In this document: one piece after another, positions 39,399-47,564 of the stretch
Position numbering within the stretch: position 1 is the first letter of the stretch
Layout: the number at the start of each line of letters is the position of its first letter
Source of the DNA: Acidisphaera sp. S103
GTDB taxonomy: Bacteria > Pseudomonadota > Alphaproteobacteria > Acetobacterales > Acetobacteraceae
Direction: 5' to 3'
Length of the DNA stretch: 49,857 bases
NCBI RefSeq assembly: GCF_009765975.1
Contig: NZ_LMUJ01000092.1
Span: 1-49,857 of the forward strand
Made by a program: the position numbers and the translations under genes
The notes under the pieces: generated by a model
The model's input: the letters and a program-made list of their open reading frames with translations, nothing else
The model's database searches: none
Told to the model about the DNA's origin: nothing

Positions 39399-41078
39399 TC
39401 AGTGTGATTGCAGTTCTTCGACCATTGTCGCACGCATCAGGTATTTTTGCATTTTCCCGGTCACGGTCATGGGGAATTCCTCCACGAACCGGACGTAGCG
39501 CGGCACCTTGTAGTGGGCGATCTGGTCTTTGCAGAAGGCCTTGACGTCGTCCTCGGTCAGCGAGTGGTTGGGACGCAGCTTGATCCAGGCGCAAAGTTCC
39601 TCGCCGAAACGCTGGTCGGGGACGCCGAACACCTGGACGTCGACGATGGCGGGGTGGCGGTAGAGGAATTCCTCGACTTCGCGCGGGTAGATGTTTTCGC
39701 CGCCGCGGATCACCAGGTCCTTGATACGGCCGACGATGGCGCAGTAGCCATTTTCATCCATCGTCGCCAGATCGCCCGTGTGCATCCAGCCCGCTCGGTC
39801 GATCGCCTCAGCGGTCATGGCGGGTTCGTCCCAGTAGCCCAGCATGACGGGGTAGCCGCGGGTGCAGAATTCGCCGGTGACGCCGCGGGGCACGACGCGG
39901 CCGTCGGTGTCGATGATTTTGACCTCCACATGCGGATGCGGCCGGCCGACGGTAGCGACCTGCTGTTCGAGTGAGTCGCCGATGCGGGTCTGGGTGCTGA
40001 CGGGACTGGTTTCGGTCATGCCGTAGCCGATGGTTATCTCGGTCAGGTGCATGTCGCGGATGCAGCGGCGCATCACCTCCACCGGGCAGGGGGACCCGGC
40101 CATCATGCCGGTGCGCAGGCTGGTCAGGTCGTATTGCTTGAAGTCGGGGTGGTCGAGTTCGGCGATGAACATCGTCGGCACGCCATAGAGCGAGGTGCAG
40201 CGATATTCGGCAACGGTTTGCAGGGTGGCGAGCGGGTCAAAACCCTCGCCGGGGAAGACGATGGCGGCGCCGTGGGTCATGCAGGCGAGCGAGCCGATGA
40301 CCATGCCGAAGCAGTGATACATCGGGACAGGGATGCAGACGGCGTCCTGATCGGTGTAGTGCATGACCTCGCCGAGGAAGAAGCCGTTGTTGAGGATGTT
40401 GTGGTGGGTCAGCGTGGCGCCCTTCGGCAGGCCGGTGGTGCCCGAGGTGAACTGGATGTTGATGGGGTCGTCGAATTGCAGCTTCGGGGCGAGGTCCTTC
40501 AGGTATTGGCGATCGACGTCGCGGCCGTGATGGGCGATTTTGTCGAACGCGAAGGTGCCGGGGGCGTCGCCGCCGATCTGGATGACGGAGCGGAGGGCCG
40601 GCAGCTTCGCGGCGTGCAGGTCACCGGGGTGCGATGTCGCGAGTTCCGGCGCCAGGATGTTGATCATGCCGATGTAGTCGCTGGTCTTGAAGTTGGTGGC
40701 GGTGACCAGGGCTTTGCAGCCGACTTTGTTGAGGGCGTACTCGACCTCGGTCAGGCGGTAGGCGGGGTTGATGTTGACCAGGATCAGGCCAGCCTTAGCG
40801 GTGGCGTATTGGGTGACGATCCACTCGGCGTTGTTGGGTGCCCAGATGCCGACGCGGTCGCCTGGTTGCAGGCCCAGGGCGACGAGGCCGGCGGCGAAGG
40901 CGTCGACGTGGGTGGCGAGCTGGGACCAGGTCCAGGCGATGCCTTGCTGGCGGCAGATCAGGCCGGGGCGGTCGGGGTAGCGGGCGACGGTGCGGTCGAA
41001 ATGGGCCCCGATCGTGTCCCCGATCATTGGTTGGTCGGAGGCGCCATGCATGTAGCTGGGCGCTGGATCGGTGGTCAT
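39399..41078 (-). CDS. AMP-binding acyl-CoA synthetase
   Basis: A 559-residue ANL-superfamily ligase that activates a carboxylic acid to its CoA thioester via an acyl-adenylate. The P-loop is [20 protein letters not shown], the A5 motif [11 protein letters not shown], the hinge region [16 protein letters not shown] followed by [20 protein letters not shown], and the catalytic Lys is in [12 protein letters not shown]. It resembles medium-chain fatty acid ligases of the FadD3/Acs type. It is first in an operon with the FAH-family gene, so it may activate or recover acids from ring or side-chain degradation. The start codon at 41078 fits the family; no strong binding site decides it. Confidence 0.95.
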   Translation of the reverse strand: MTTDPAPSYMHGASDQPMIGDTIGAHFDRTVARYPDRPGLICRQQGIAWTWSQLATHVDAFAAGLVALGLQPGDRVGIWAPNNAEWIVTQYATAKAGLILVNINPAYRLTEVEYALNKVGCKALVTATNFKTSDYIGMINILAPELATSHPGDLHAAKLPALRSVIQIGGDAPGTFAFDKIAHHGRDVDRQYLKDLAPKLQFDDPINIQFTSGTTGLPKGATLTHHNILNNGFFLGEVMHYTDQDAVCIPVPMYHCFGMVIGSLACMTHGAAIVFPGEGFDPLATLQTVAEYRCTSLYGVPTMFIAELDHPDFKQYDLTSLRTGMMAGSPCPVEVMRRCIRDMHLTEITIGYGMTETSPVSTQTRIGDSLEQQVATVGRPHPHVEVKIIDTDGRVVPRGVTGEFCTRGYPVMLGYWDEPAMTAEAIDRAGWMHTGDLATMDENGYCAIVGRIKDLVIRGGENIYPREVEEFLYRHPAIVDVQVFGVPDQRFGEELCAWIKLRPNHSLTEDDVKAFCKDQIAHYKVPRYVRFVEEFPMTVTGKMQKYLMRATMVEELQSH

Positions 41079-41277
41079 TGGGCGGCTCCCCGGGACGGTT
41101 TGTTTGGGGGGTATCTTGCTTGGTTGGGGGGTGGGTTACAACAGGGGTGGGAGAGTCGGTTTAGGTTCTGGTTTCGACCCGAAGCAGATATTCGCATCGT
41201 CCAAGCGGTTGATTTCCTGGTGATTGAGAAGCGTTGCAAAGTCTTTGAGAAATGCGCCAGCCGGGCTAGGCAACCGC

Positions 41278-42252
41278 TTAAATCTGTGGATCGAAGCCGT
41301 CTGAGGTCTTTCGCTTCCGCGGCCCGAATATCAGCCGGGGCAGGCGTCCATCAATGCACGCCAGCCCGACGCCGATCAATGCCATGCCGCCGAAATGCCG
41401 AGGCAACAGTATCTCGCCCAGGAAGAGCGCCCCGAGCAGGATCGCGCTGACCGGGATGAGGAACGTAACCAGCAGCAGGTTAGTTGCTCCGGCAGCGGCC
41501 AAAATTTTGAAGTACAGCACGTAGGCGAGCGCGGTAGAGAGAAGTCCCACCCCTATCACGGCAGTCCAGGTCGCTGGATGGGGCATCGCCAGCATCCAGG
41601 GTCGGTCCACCAGCAACATCAGCGGCAGCAGCAACACGGTGGAGGCGCAGACCTGCCCCGCGGCGGTCGCCATCGGTGCCACGCCCAATCGCTTAAATCG
41701 ACGCCCAAAAATCCCGGCGAAGGCGTATGTCAACGCCCCTGCCAAGCACGCGAGTTGCGCCATAACGCCCGTTCCCAATCCGGTCAGCGCATCCGGGCCG
41801 ATCATGAATACAGCACCGGCAAAACCGACGGCGACACCAGAAGCCTTGAGCGGCGTCAGCTTCTCATCCGGCGTAAGCAGGTGTGCGACCAGGACGGTAA
41901 ACAGCGGCGTGGTCGCGTTCAGGATCGAAGCCAGGCCGCTGGCAATGTGATGCTGCCCCCAGACGATCAGCACAAACGGAACGACGTTATTGAGCAGCCC
42001 CATACCGAAGAAGGCTATCCAAATGCGGCCCTCAGTCGGCATCCGTTGCCCGAGCAGGCGCAGCACGAGCAACAACGTGGCCGCCGCTACCGCCACGCGC
42101 AACCAGACCAGCGTGAAGGAGGGCAGCTCACGCACGCCAATGGCGTTGAAGAAGAACGACCCGCCCCACAGCACAGCGAGGGCGACTAGCATGGCCCACT
42201 CCCGTCCGCCCATGGCTGGCGTTGCAATATCGGCCTGGCTTTGGCTCATCAT
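41278..42252 (-). CDS. EamA/DMT-superfamily transporter
   Basis: A 324-residue inner-membrane protein with ten predicted hydrophobic helices in two EamA repeats. The first begins LVALAVLWGGSFFFNAIGV and includes ASGLASILNATTPLFTVLVA, the second includes LAGALTYAFAGIFGRRF and VTFLIPVSAILLGALFLGE, both typical of RhaT/YdcZ-like drug and metabolite exporters. Two adjacent ATG codons begin the frame (42252 and 42249). It is divergent from the binding-protein gene across a 284-base AT-rich gap. Confidence 0.93.
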   Translation of the reverse strand: MMSQSQADIATPAMGGREWAMLVALAVLWGGSFFFNAIGVRELPSFTLVWLRVAVAAATLLLVLRLLGQRMPTEGRIWIAFFGMGLLNNVVPFVLIVWGQHHIASGLASILNATTPLFTVLVAHLLTPDEKLTPLKASGVAVGFAGAVFMIGPDALTGLGTGVMAQLACLAGALTYAFAGIFGRRFKRLGVAPMATAAGQVCASTVLLLPLMLLVDRPWMLAMPHPATWTAVIGVGLLSTALAYVLYFKILAAAGATNLLLVTFLIPVSAILLGALFLGEILLPRHFGGMALIGVGLACIDGRLPRLIFGPRKRKTSDGFDPQI

Positions 42253-42429
42253 GGTTACCTTACACTGGTAAGGCAGCTTCAGCGATCAGGTGGCGAGATA
42301 ACACTCCGGTTCTTGCCTCGGTATCCAACGACCATCGCGCGGACGGGTCCGGACTTTTGCCGATGACCAACATAAAATCTACAGCTTCCTGAGCGTCATT
42401 TGGTCAGCCTGTCTGCCCCAATACTTTGT

Positions 42430-42458
42430 TTGACTATTACGCTGTCCGACAATAATAT
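42430..42458 (+). promoter_or_regulatory. Sigma-70-type promoter for the binding-protein gene
   Basis: TTGACT at 42430-42435 and TAATAT at 42453-42458 are spaced by exactly 17 bases within an unusually AT-rich stretch, about 78 bases upstream of ATG 42537. The rest of the 42253-42536 gap shows no gene. The match to a housekeeping promoter is good for such a GC-rich genome. Confidence 0.6.
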
Positions 42459-42536
42459 TATATTAAGTAAAGGCTGTTGTTCAGGCCATCAGGGATAGTC
42501 GGCGAATCACCGACCGGTGCAGGGAGGAGGACGGCC

Positions 42537-43919
42537 ATGACCAACATGGGCCGGCGTTTGGTGTTGTCCGGGGCAACAGGCCTGGCCGCAACGGGTGGTT
42601 TGTCGCGTCCGCATATCGCCAACGCCGCGGGCACTACAACGACGGTCTGGCAGGTACAAGGTTTCGTTCCCCAGGAAGACGAAGCGTTTCGCAAAACGGT
42701 GGCGGACTACCAGAAAGCCAGCGGCAATAAGATCGACCTCAGCGTCATGCCATTCCAGGCGTTGAACCAAAAAGCCATCTCCGCGATCACCAGCGGCGAA
42801 GTGCCGGATGTCATTTTTCATGACGCCCCGGCGACGATCCTGCCGCAAACCGCGCTGGACAATAAGCTCGAGGATGTGAGCGACGTCGTGGAGGCGCAGA
42901 AATCGAAACTCAGTGAGACCGCGTTGCTGAACTCGACTTTCTATAACGCCACCACCAAACAACGCAGCATCTATCTTGTTCCGGTCAAACAGGCGGTCGC
43001 ACCGTTCCATATCTGGGGCGATCTGGTCACGAAGGCCGGCTTCAAACTGTCCGATGCCCCAAACACTTGGGACGCATTCTGGGACTTTTTCAAACCGGTG
43101 CAGACAGCGTTGCGCGCCAAGGGCATGCGCAAGCTGTATGCCATGGGAATGCAGATCACCACGGTCGGCCCCAATGACGGCAACGGCCTGTTTGCGCATT
43201 TCCTGATCGCCAACGGGGGCCAAAACATCGTCACCAGGGACGGCAACCTGCACGTTGACGACCCACAGGTCCGGGAGGCAGCGATCAAGTCGGTCGCCTA
43301 TATGACGAACTGCTACAAGGAAGGATACATCCCGCTCGAGGCGCTGTCCTGGAATGATGCCGACGACAACAATGCGTACCACGAAAAACAGTTCGTGATG
43401 AATCTCGACGGCACTTTGTCGCCCGAACTCGCGATGATCAAGAACAAGAAGGCTTACTACGAGGAAGCGGTGGTGATGGGTTTGCCGAACCGCAATGACG
43501 GCACGCCGATGGCGGCCGTCCAAGGTGCGGGCGGCGGCTTCATCCCGAAAGGTGCCAAGAACATTGCGACCGCGAAGGATTTTCTCAAGTTCTTCATCCA
43601 GCCTGAGGTGATGAACGAAAACCTCAAGAATGGCCTGGGCCGGTGGGTGCCGACCATACCACAGATCGCCAGGGACGATCCATGGTGGACAGATACCAAG
43701 GACGACCCGCACCGAGCCACTTATGTGCGCGAAGCGGTGTTTGGGCCGACCTTTCCGGCCTTCGCGGGCTTCAATCCGGCCTGGGGTCTGGTCAACGCCG
43801 AGCAGTTGTGGGGCGTCGCGCATGCCGATGTCATCAAGAATGGGATGACACCAACCGCAGCGGTGGACAAAGCTTTCAAGCGTGCTGAAACGCTCTTTGC
43901 ACGGTACAGGTTGGGTTAG
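42537..43919 (+). CDS. Family 1 extracellular solute-binding protein (sugar-type)
   Basis: A 460-residue periplasmic binding protein of the UgpB/MalE-like type. The N-terminus MGRRLVLSGATGLAATGG is a twin-arginine-like export signal ending near IANAAG. Family features are FRKTVADYQKASGNKIDLSV, LNQKAISAITSGEVPDVIFH and TVGPNDGNGLFAHFLIANGG. ATG at 42537 follows AGGGAGGAGG, a very strong binding site. No permease or ATPase gene follows: the next gene is convergent. It may work with components encoded elsewhere or be an orphan sensor-type binding protein. Ligands of the family include sugars, polyols and glycerol-phosphate; none can be chosen here. Confidence 0.92.
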   Translation: MTNMGRRLVLSGATGLAATGGLSRPHIANAAGTTTTVWQVQGFVPQEDEAFRKTVADYQKASGNKIDLSVMPFQALNQKAISAITSGEVPDVIFHDAPATILPQTALDNKLEDVSDVVEAQKSKLSETALLNSTFYNATTKQRSIYLVPVKQAVAPFHIWGDLVTKAGFKLSDAPNTWDAFWDFFKPVQTALRAKGMRKLYAMGMQITTVGPNDGNGLFAHFLIANGGQNIVTRDGNLHVDDPQVREAAIKSVAYMTNCYKEGYIPLEALSWNDADDNNAYHEKQFVMNLDGTLSPELAMIKNKKAYYEEAVVMGLPNRNDGTPMAAVQGAGGGFIPKGAKNIATAKDFLKFFIQPEVMNENLKNGLGRWVPTIPQIARDDPWWTDTKDDPHRATYVREAVFGPTFPAFAGFNPAWGLVNAEQLWGVAHADVIKNGMTPTAAVDKAFKRAETLFARYRLG

Positions 43920-43922
43920 CAT

Positions 43923-43936
43923 GCCCCGGCTGGGGC
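43923..43936 (+). terminator. Short hairpin after binding-protein gene
   Basis: GCCCC-GGCT-GGGGC starts four bases after the stop codon of the binding-protein gene. It is short and has no U-tract. The remaining 160 bases to the convergent ammonium transporter gene hold no gene; they include a T-rich stretch near 43971-43983. Confidence 0.35.
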
Positions 43937-44095
43937 GCCCGGAGAGTGTTCCTGCCCCAGTCTCCGTTTCAGAAATTTTTCTCCGCTGGCTTTGAAACCG
44001 CGAAGAAGACCAGAACCCGGGCAGTTTTTTGCGTAGTGTTTGTGGTTATTTAACCGGAACGGTGTGCGAAAATTCAAACCGAGACATGACCGCTG

Positions 44096-45358
44096 TCAGA
44101 ACACCTGCTCGCCGTGCAGGACGATGTCCAGACCTTCCCGCTCCTGATCCCTGGTTACCCGCAGGCCGACGGTGGCGTCGGTGATCTTCAGCAGAACCCA
44201 ACTGGCGAAGGCACACCAAGCGATGGTCGCCAGGACGGCGACAGCCTGCACGGCCAGCAGGTGCAAGCCGCCGACGGCCACACCGGCTGGGGCGTCGCTG
44301 GTTGCCGACAGGGGGCCGAAGGCGAACCACCCGGTGGCCAGCGTGCCGATGATGCCGCCGATGCCATGGACGCCGAACGCATCCAGGCTGTCGTCGTAAC
44401 CCAGGGCGCGTTTCATCGAGGTTGCGGTCCAGAAGCACACGGCGCCGGCCACCAGGCCGATCGCCAGCGCAGGCCCGGGCAGCACGAACCCGGCCGCCGG
44501 CGTGATCGCCACCAGGCCCGCCACCGCGCCGGAGATGGCGCCGAGGACGGACGGTTTGCCGCGCAGGAACCATTCCGCGAACGTCCAGGACAGGGTGGCG
44601 CCGGCGGCAGCGATCTGCGTCACCAGCACCGCCATCCCGGCTCGGCCGTTGGCGCCCAGCGCGCCGCCGGAGTTGAAGCCCATCCAGCCGACCCACAGCA
44701 GCGAGGCGCCGATCACGGCGTAGCTCAGGTTCCAGGGCGCCATGTTTTCGTGGCCGTAGCCCAGCCGGCGCCCCAGCATCAGGGCACAGACCAGGCCGGA
44801 GACGCCGCAGTTGATCTCGACGACGGTGCCGCCGGCGAAGTCGGCGACACCCATGACGTTCAGCCAGCCGTTCGGGCTCCAGACCCAGTGGGCGAGCGGC
44901 GCGTAGACGACGAGCGACCAGAGGGTGAAGAACATCAGCAGCGCCGAGAACTTCATGCGGTCGGCACAACTGCCGGTGACCACGGCGGGGGTGATGATGG
45001 CGAAGGCCATCTGGAACATCAGGAACACGCTCTCGGGGATCGTCGTCGGCTGGGCGTGGGCGGTGCCGGCGCCGAGGGTGAACGGCTTGTCCCAATGATC
45101 GGCGAGGCCGTTGAGGAACAGGCGGGAGAAATCACCGATCCAGGCATTGCCGTTGGTGAACGCCAGCGAATAGCCGGCGACCATCCAGATCACGGTCATC
45201 ACGGCGCAGAGGATGAACGATTGCATCATGATGGCGAGGACGTTCTTCTTGCGCACCATGCCGGCGTAGAACAACGCCAGTCCCGGCACGGTCATCAGCA
45301 GCACCAGCACAGTGCTGACCAGTACCCAGGCGACGTCGCCCGGAACAACATTCTGCAT
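44096..45358 (-). CDS. amt: Ammonium transporter with Glu at the first twin-His position
   Basis: A 420-residue Amt/Rh-family channel with eleven membrane helices. Family marks are GLALFYAGMVRKKNVLAIMM, the NSGGALGANGRA segment and the conserved Asp in ADFAGGTVVEIN. Escherichia coli AmtB has two stacked pore histidines, in GTVVHIN and FGVHG. Here the second is kept (His331 in DAFGVHGIGG), but the first is replaced by Glu181 (codon GAG). The same exchange is known in fungal Mep1/Mep3-type proteins and may alter conductance or selectivity. The C-terminus ends LRVTRDQEREGLDIVLHGEQVF, the usual PII-responsive tail. There is no adjacent glnK. A sigma-54-like promoter lies upstream, consistent with nitrogen control. 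Confidence 0.96.
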   Translation of the reverse strand: MQNVVPGDVAWVLVSTVLVLLMTVPGLALFYAGMVRKKNVLAIMMQSFILCAVMTVIWMVAGYSLAFTNGNAWIGDFSRLFLNGLADHWDKPFTLGAGTAHAQPTTIPESVFLMFQMAFAIITPAVVTGSCADRMKFSALLMFFTLWSLVVYAPLAHWVWSPNGWLNVMGVADFAGGTVVEINCGVSGLVCALMLGRRLGYGHENMAPWNLSYAVIGASLLWVGWMGFNSGGALGANGRAGMAVLVTQIAAAGATLSWTFAEWFLRGKPSVLGAISGAVAGLVAITPAAGFVLPGPALAIGLVAGAVCFWTATSMKRALGYDDSLDAFGVHGIGGIIGTLATGWFAFGPLSATSDAPAGVAVGGLHLLAVQAVAVLATIAWCAFASWVLLKITDATVGLRVTRDQEREGLDIVLHGEQVF

Positions 45359-45360
45359 CG

Positions 45361-45386
45361 TTAGCCTCCCGATCGCGGGCGGCTAA
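45361..45386 (-). promoter_or_regulatory. Hairpin covering the ammonium transporter ribosome binding site
   Basis: In transcript sense the sequence is TTAGCC-G-CCCG, loop CGAT, CGGG-A-GGCTAA, a ten-pair stem with one mismatch, ending two bases before the ATG. The ribosome binding site GGGAGG (45365-45370) lies in its 3' arm, so folding would hide it. Confidence 0.5.
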
Positions 45387-45387
45387 C

Positions 45388-45402
45388 TCAAGAAGCGTGC
45401 CA
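45388..45402 (-). promoter_or_regulatory. Sigma-54-like promoter of the ammonium transporter gene
   Basis: On the minus strand TGGCAC-GCTTC-TTGA matches the -24/-12 consensus TGGCAC-N5-TTGC except for the last base. The spacing is correct, and the predicted transcription start is near 45376. A short dyad GAGGC-N5-GCCTC at 45431-45445 lies upstream but does not match the usual NtrC site well. Confidence 0.5.
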
Positions 45403-45541
45403 CGAATGAAGGCTTCGGACGGCGGCTTGCGAGGCGGATTGCCTCATTATTGGGCGGCGCTTGTTGCCTTCCTGGGGGGCAGATGAACGCGGTTTGGTGA
45501 TGCCGGGGACGAAACGGTGCTGCTTAATCGTTGGGCAGGGA

Positions 45542-46342
45542 TTATGCCGCCTGCGCCAGTTGGCGGGGGTGGTAGATGGCCGTGTGAGTGGCCTGGACGA
45601 TCAGTTTGGTTTCGTTGGCAACGACCAGGCAGTCGAGCTCCACCCATTTATGGCCTTTGTGCTCGTAGTTCTTGGTGATCCTGGCGCAGACGTTCAGGGT
45701 GTCGCCGACGCGGGCGAGGCCGAGGTTGCGCACCTTGCTGCCCATGTGAATCCAGGCCGGCAGGATCACGTTGTGGGACAGCGCCCAGTTGCAGCAGCGC
45801 AGAATGGTTCCGGGATTGATGATCTTTTCCCGAACATAGATCGGATCTGTCTCGAGGGTGTCGTGGATGTCCTGGGCGAGGAATTCCTCGGTGATGGTCA
45901 GCGGGTTCATACCGAGCCAGGAGCCGACGGGGAGGGTTTGTTCGTTGGCGGCGAGGCGGTCGGGTCGGACTGGGACGGATTTGTAGTCGGACAGCGCCGG
46001 TGCGGGCGGCAAATTGGCGGGTAGCGCGGCTCGGCCGGTGGCGCAGAGGATGCCCAGGCTTTGCACAGTCAGTTCCAGGCCGTCGGCGTCCTCGGTGGCG
46101 ATGACTTCGGCGATTTCGTTGTCGTAGACGGGTTTGCCGAATCTTGCCTCGCCGGTGCCGCGTTCCAGCCAGGCTTTGCCCCAGCGTTGCAGGGGTTGGT
46201 GGGACATGTAGCCGTAGACGCAGACGCCGCCGACGAAGCCGCCCTTGAAGCCGAAGCGCTTAGCGGTGGCATCGTCGTGGATCTTGTTCTCCGACGCCTT
46301 GGCGGTGTTGTAGGAACGGACTTCGTAGTTCGGGAGGGACAT
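45542..46342 (-). CDS. MaoC-like hotdog-fold protein
   Basis: A 266-residue protein whose start resembles a MaoC hydratase: SENKIHDDATAKRFGFKGGF corresponds to the N-x-x-H-x-D motif followed by the A-x-x-x-GF-x-G stretch, so His22 and the nearby Asp could be catalytic. The C-terminal half (LARVGDTLNVCARITKNYEH, then KWVELDCLVVANETKLIVQ) looks like a second hotdog strand set, giving a double-hotdog architecture. Substrate is unknown; enoyl-CoA-like thioesters are possible. ATG at 46342 follows AGGAGC. It lies downstream of the VOC gene on the same strand with a palindromic repeat between them. Confidence 0.7.
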   Translation of the reverse strand: MSLPNYEVRSYNTAKASENKIHDDATAKRFGFKGGFVGGVCVYGYMSHQPLQRWGKAWLERGTGEARFGKPVYDNEIAEVIATEDADGLELTVQSLGILCATGRAALPANLPPAPALSDYKSVPVRPDRLAANEQTLPVGSWLGMNPLTITEEFLAQDIHDTLETDPIYVREKIINPGTILRCCNWALSHNVILPAWIHMGSKVRNLGLARVGDTLNVCARITKNYEHKGHKWVELDCLVVANETKLIVQATHTAIYHPRQLAQAA

Positions 46343-46405
46343 TGGGGGGCTCCTGGACTTCAGAGAGGCGTTCGAAGAACGGCGCGCTTCCCTGAGATCC
46401 TTGGA

Positions 46406-46470
46406 GTCCCGGCCATCTGCGCGCGAACGGTTCCGGGGCGGATGGCCGGGACACGCCCGGCCATGACGAT
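46406..46470. repeat. Palindromic intergenic repeat, copy C
   Basis: GTCCCGGCCATCTGCGCGCG begins the left arm and GGGACACGCCCGGCCATGAC closes the right arm. It is related to the copies at 10538-10641 and 38463-38543, and lies in the 153-base gap between the MaoC-like and VOC genes, both on the minus strand. Confidence 0.7.
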
Positions 46471-46495
46471 GACAGTGGTTAGACGATGATAGTGG

Positions 46496-47395
46496 TTAGT
46501 TCAGCGCCCAGAGACCGACTTCGTAGCCGGGGACGAAGTTGCGGTTGGTCATGTCCGGGTTGCGGTTGATGAAGGTGCGACCGAACATCGGGTGACGCAT
46601 GCTGCGGGTTTCGTGCTCGATACGGAACAGCGGCTTGTTGGTGTCGACGTCGACGATATCCAGGAAGCGGTATTGGTGCTGGTCGGATTCCTCGGTGATC
46701 ACGCCGCGTTCGAGCAGTTTCTTGTGCGGGCCGGAGAAGTCCACAAGGGTGATCTGGATGTGGTGGCCGTCGTATTCCGGCAGCGGCTTGGTGGTTTCGC
46801 GGTAGATGACCTTGCTTTCGGCCGAGGTGCGAGCCCAGGCAAAAGGACCGCGCTCGTCGCTGTCGACGCCGGCAATGCCGCCGAGGATTTCGACGTAGAA
46901 CTTGGCGATGGCGGCAAGGTCGGTGCCGGCGGGGATGTCGAATTCCACGTAGGGCATGCCGACGCGCATCGGGCCGAACTTGTCCGCGTCGGGGGCGTGG
47001 ACGCGAATGCGGTTGCCCCAGGGGCAGATGGCTTCGACGGTGTCGCCGGCTTCGCGGAAGCTGAATTTGGTGCCTTCGAGGTATTTCTTCGCGCCGTTGA
47101 GCCGTTTCAGGACGGCTTCGAGGTCCGGAATGACAAGGGCGGTGGTACCGCGAACGACTTCGCCTGTGCTCGCCGCGGTGGTGGGCAGGTGAAACTGGCC
47201 GCGGCCGACATTCACCCACATGTTGTCGAGTCCGGACATTAGATACGGGTCGCGGGTCAGGCCGAGACCCATCAGGTAGAACGCGATCGCCTTGCTCTGA
47301 TCGGGCACCCTGACATTCACATGGCCGAGCTCGACGATGTTGCCGAGGTCCTCGGCGGTGCGGTCGAACGTCGGAGTCATGACGGCGGTATCCAT
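46496..47395 (-). CDS. VOC-family (glyoxalase/dioxygenase-like) protein
   Basis: A 299-residue protein with two vicinal-oxygen-chelate modules. The first starts IVELGHVNVRVPDQSKAIAF, with YLMGLGLTRDPYL, and includes VGRGQFHLPT; the second includes GMPYVEFDIPAG, KFYVEILGGIAG and HHIQITLVDFSGPH. The His and Glu residues in these strands could bind a divalent metal. Members include extradiol dioxygenases, glyoxalases and resistance proteins; the exact reaction is not evident. ATG at 47395 follows GGGAGAG. It is divergent from the MFS exporter gene across about 165 bases. Confidence 0.85.
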   Translation of the reverse strand: MDTAVMTPTFDRTAEDLGNIVELGHVNVRVPDQSKAIAFYLMGLGLTRDPYLMSGLDNMWVNVGRGQFHLPTTAASTGEVVRGTTALVIPDLEAVLKRLNGAKKYLEGTKFSFREAGDTVEAICPWGNRIRVHAPDADKFGPMRVGMPYVEFDIPAGTDLAAIAKFYVEILGGIAGVDSDERGPFAWARTSAESKVIYRETTKPLPEYDGHHIQITLVDFSGPHKKLLERGVITEESDQHQYRFLDIVDVDTNKPLFRIEHETRSMRHPMFGRTFINRNPDMTNRNFVPGYEVGLWALN

Positions 47396-47519
47396 CTTGT
47401 TGCTCTCCCTGTGTAGCGGTGTTCAATGCTGGTCCGCATCCTAGTCGTGGCTTTCTGACTGGTCCATCCCGGCGCGGCGTGCTCTGTATCCGGGATAAAA
47501 TCGAGTTCAGGGAAACGTC

Positions 47520-47564
47520 ATGACTCCGCCTGGCCGGACGATGGGGATATCCCCTTCGTCGTGA
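47520..47564 (+). CDS. Possible 14-codon leader peptide
   Basis: ATG at 47520 opens a small frame encoding MTPPGRTMGISPSS. Its TGA overlaps the GTG start of the MFS gene in GTGA. GGGAAA lies upstream of the ATG, whereas the MFS start itself has no clear binding site, so translation of the transporter may be coupled to this peptide. A 12-base perfect palindrome GGGGATATCCCC (47543-47554) lies within it. It may equally be chance. Confidence 0.3.
   Translation: MTPPGRTMGISPSS

Noticed and set aside
40047..41450. A 467-codon plus-strand frame opposite the acyl-CoA synthetase gene
   Set aside because: It is glycine- and valine-repetitive with no domain; the minus strand encodes a full AMP-binding enzyme.
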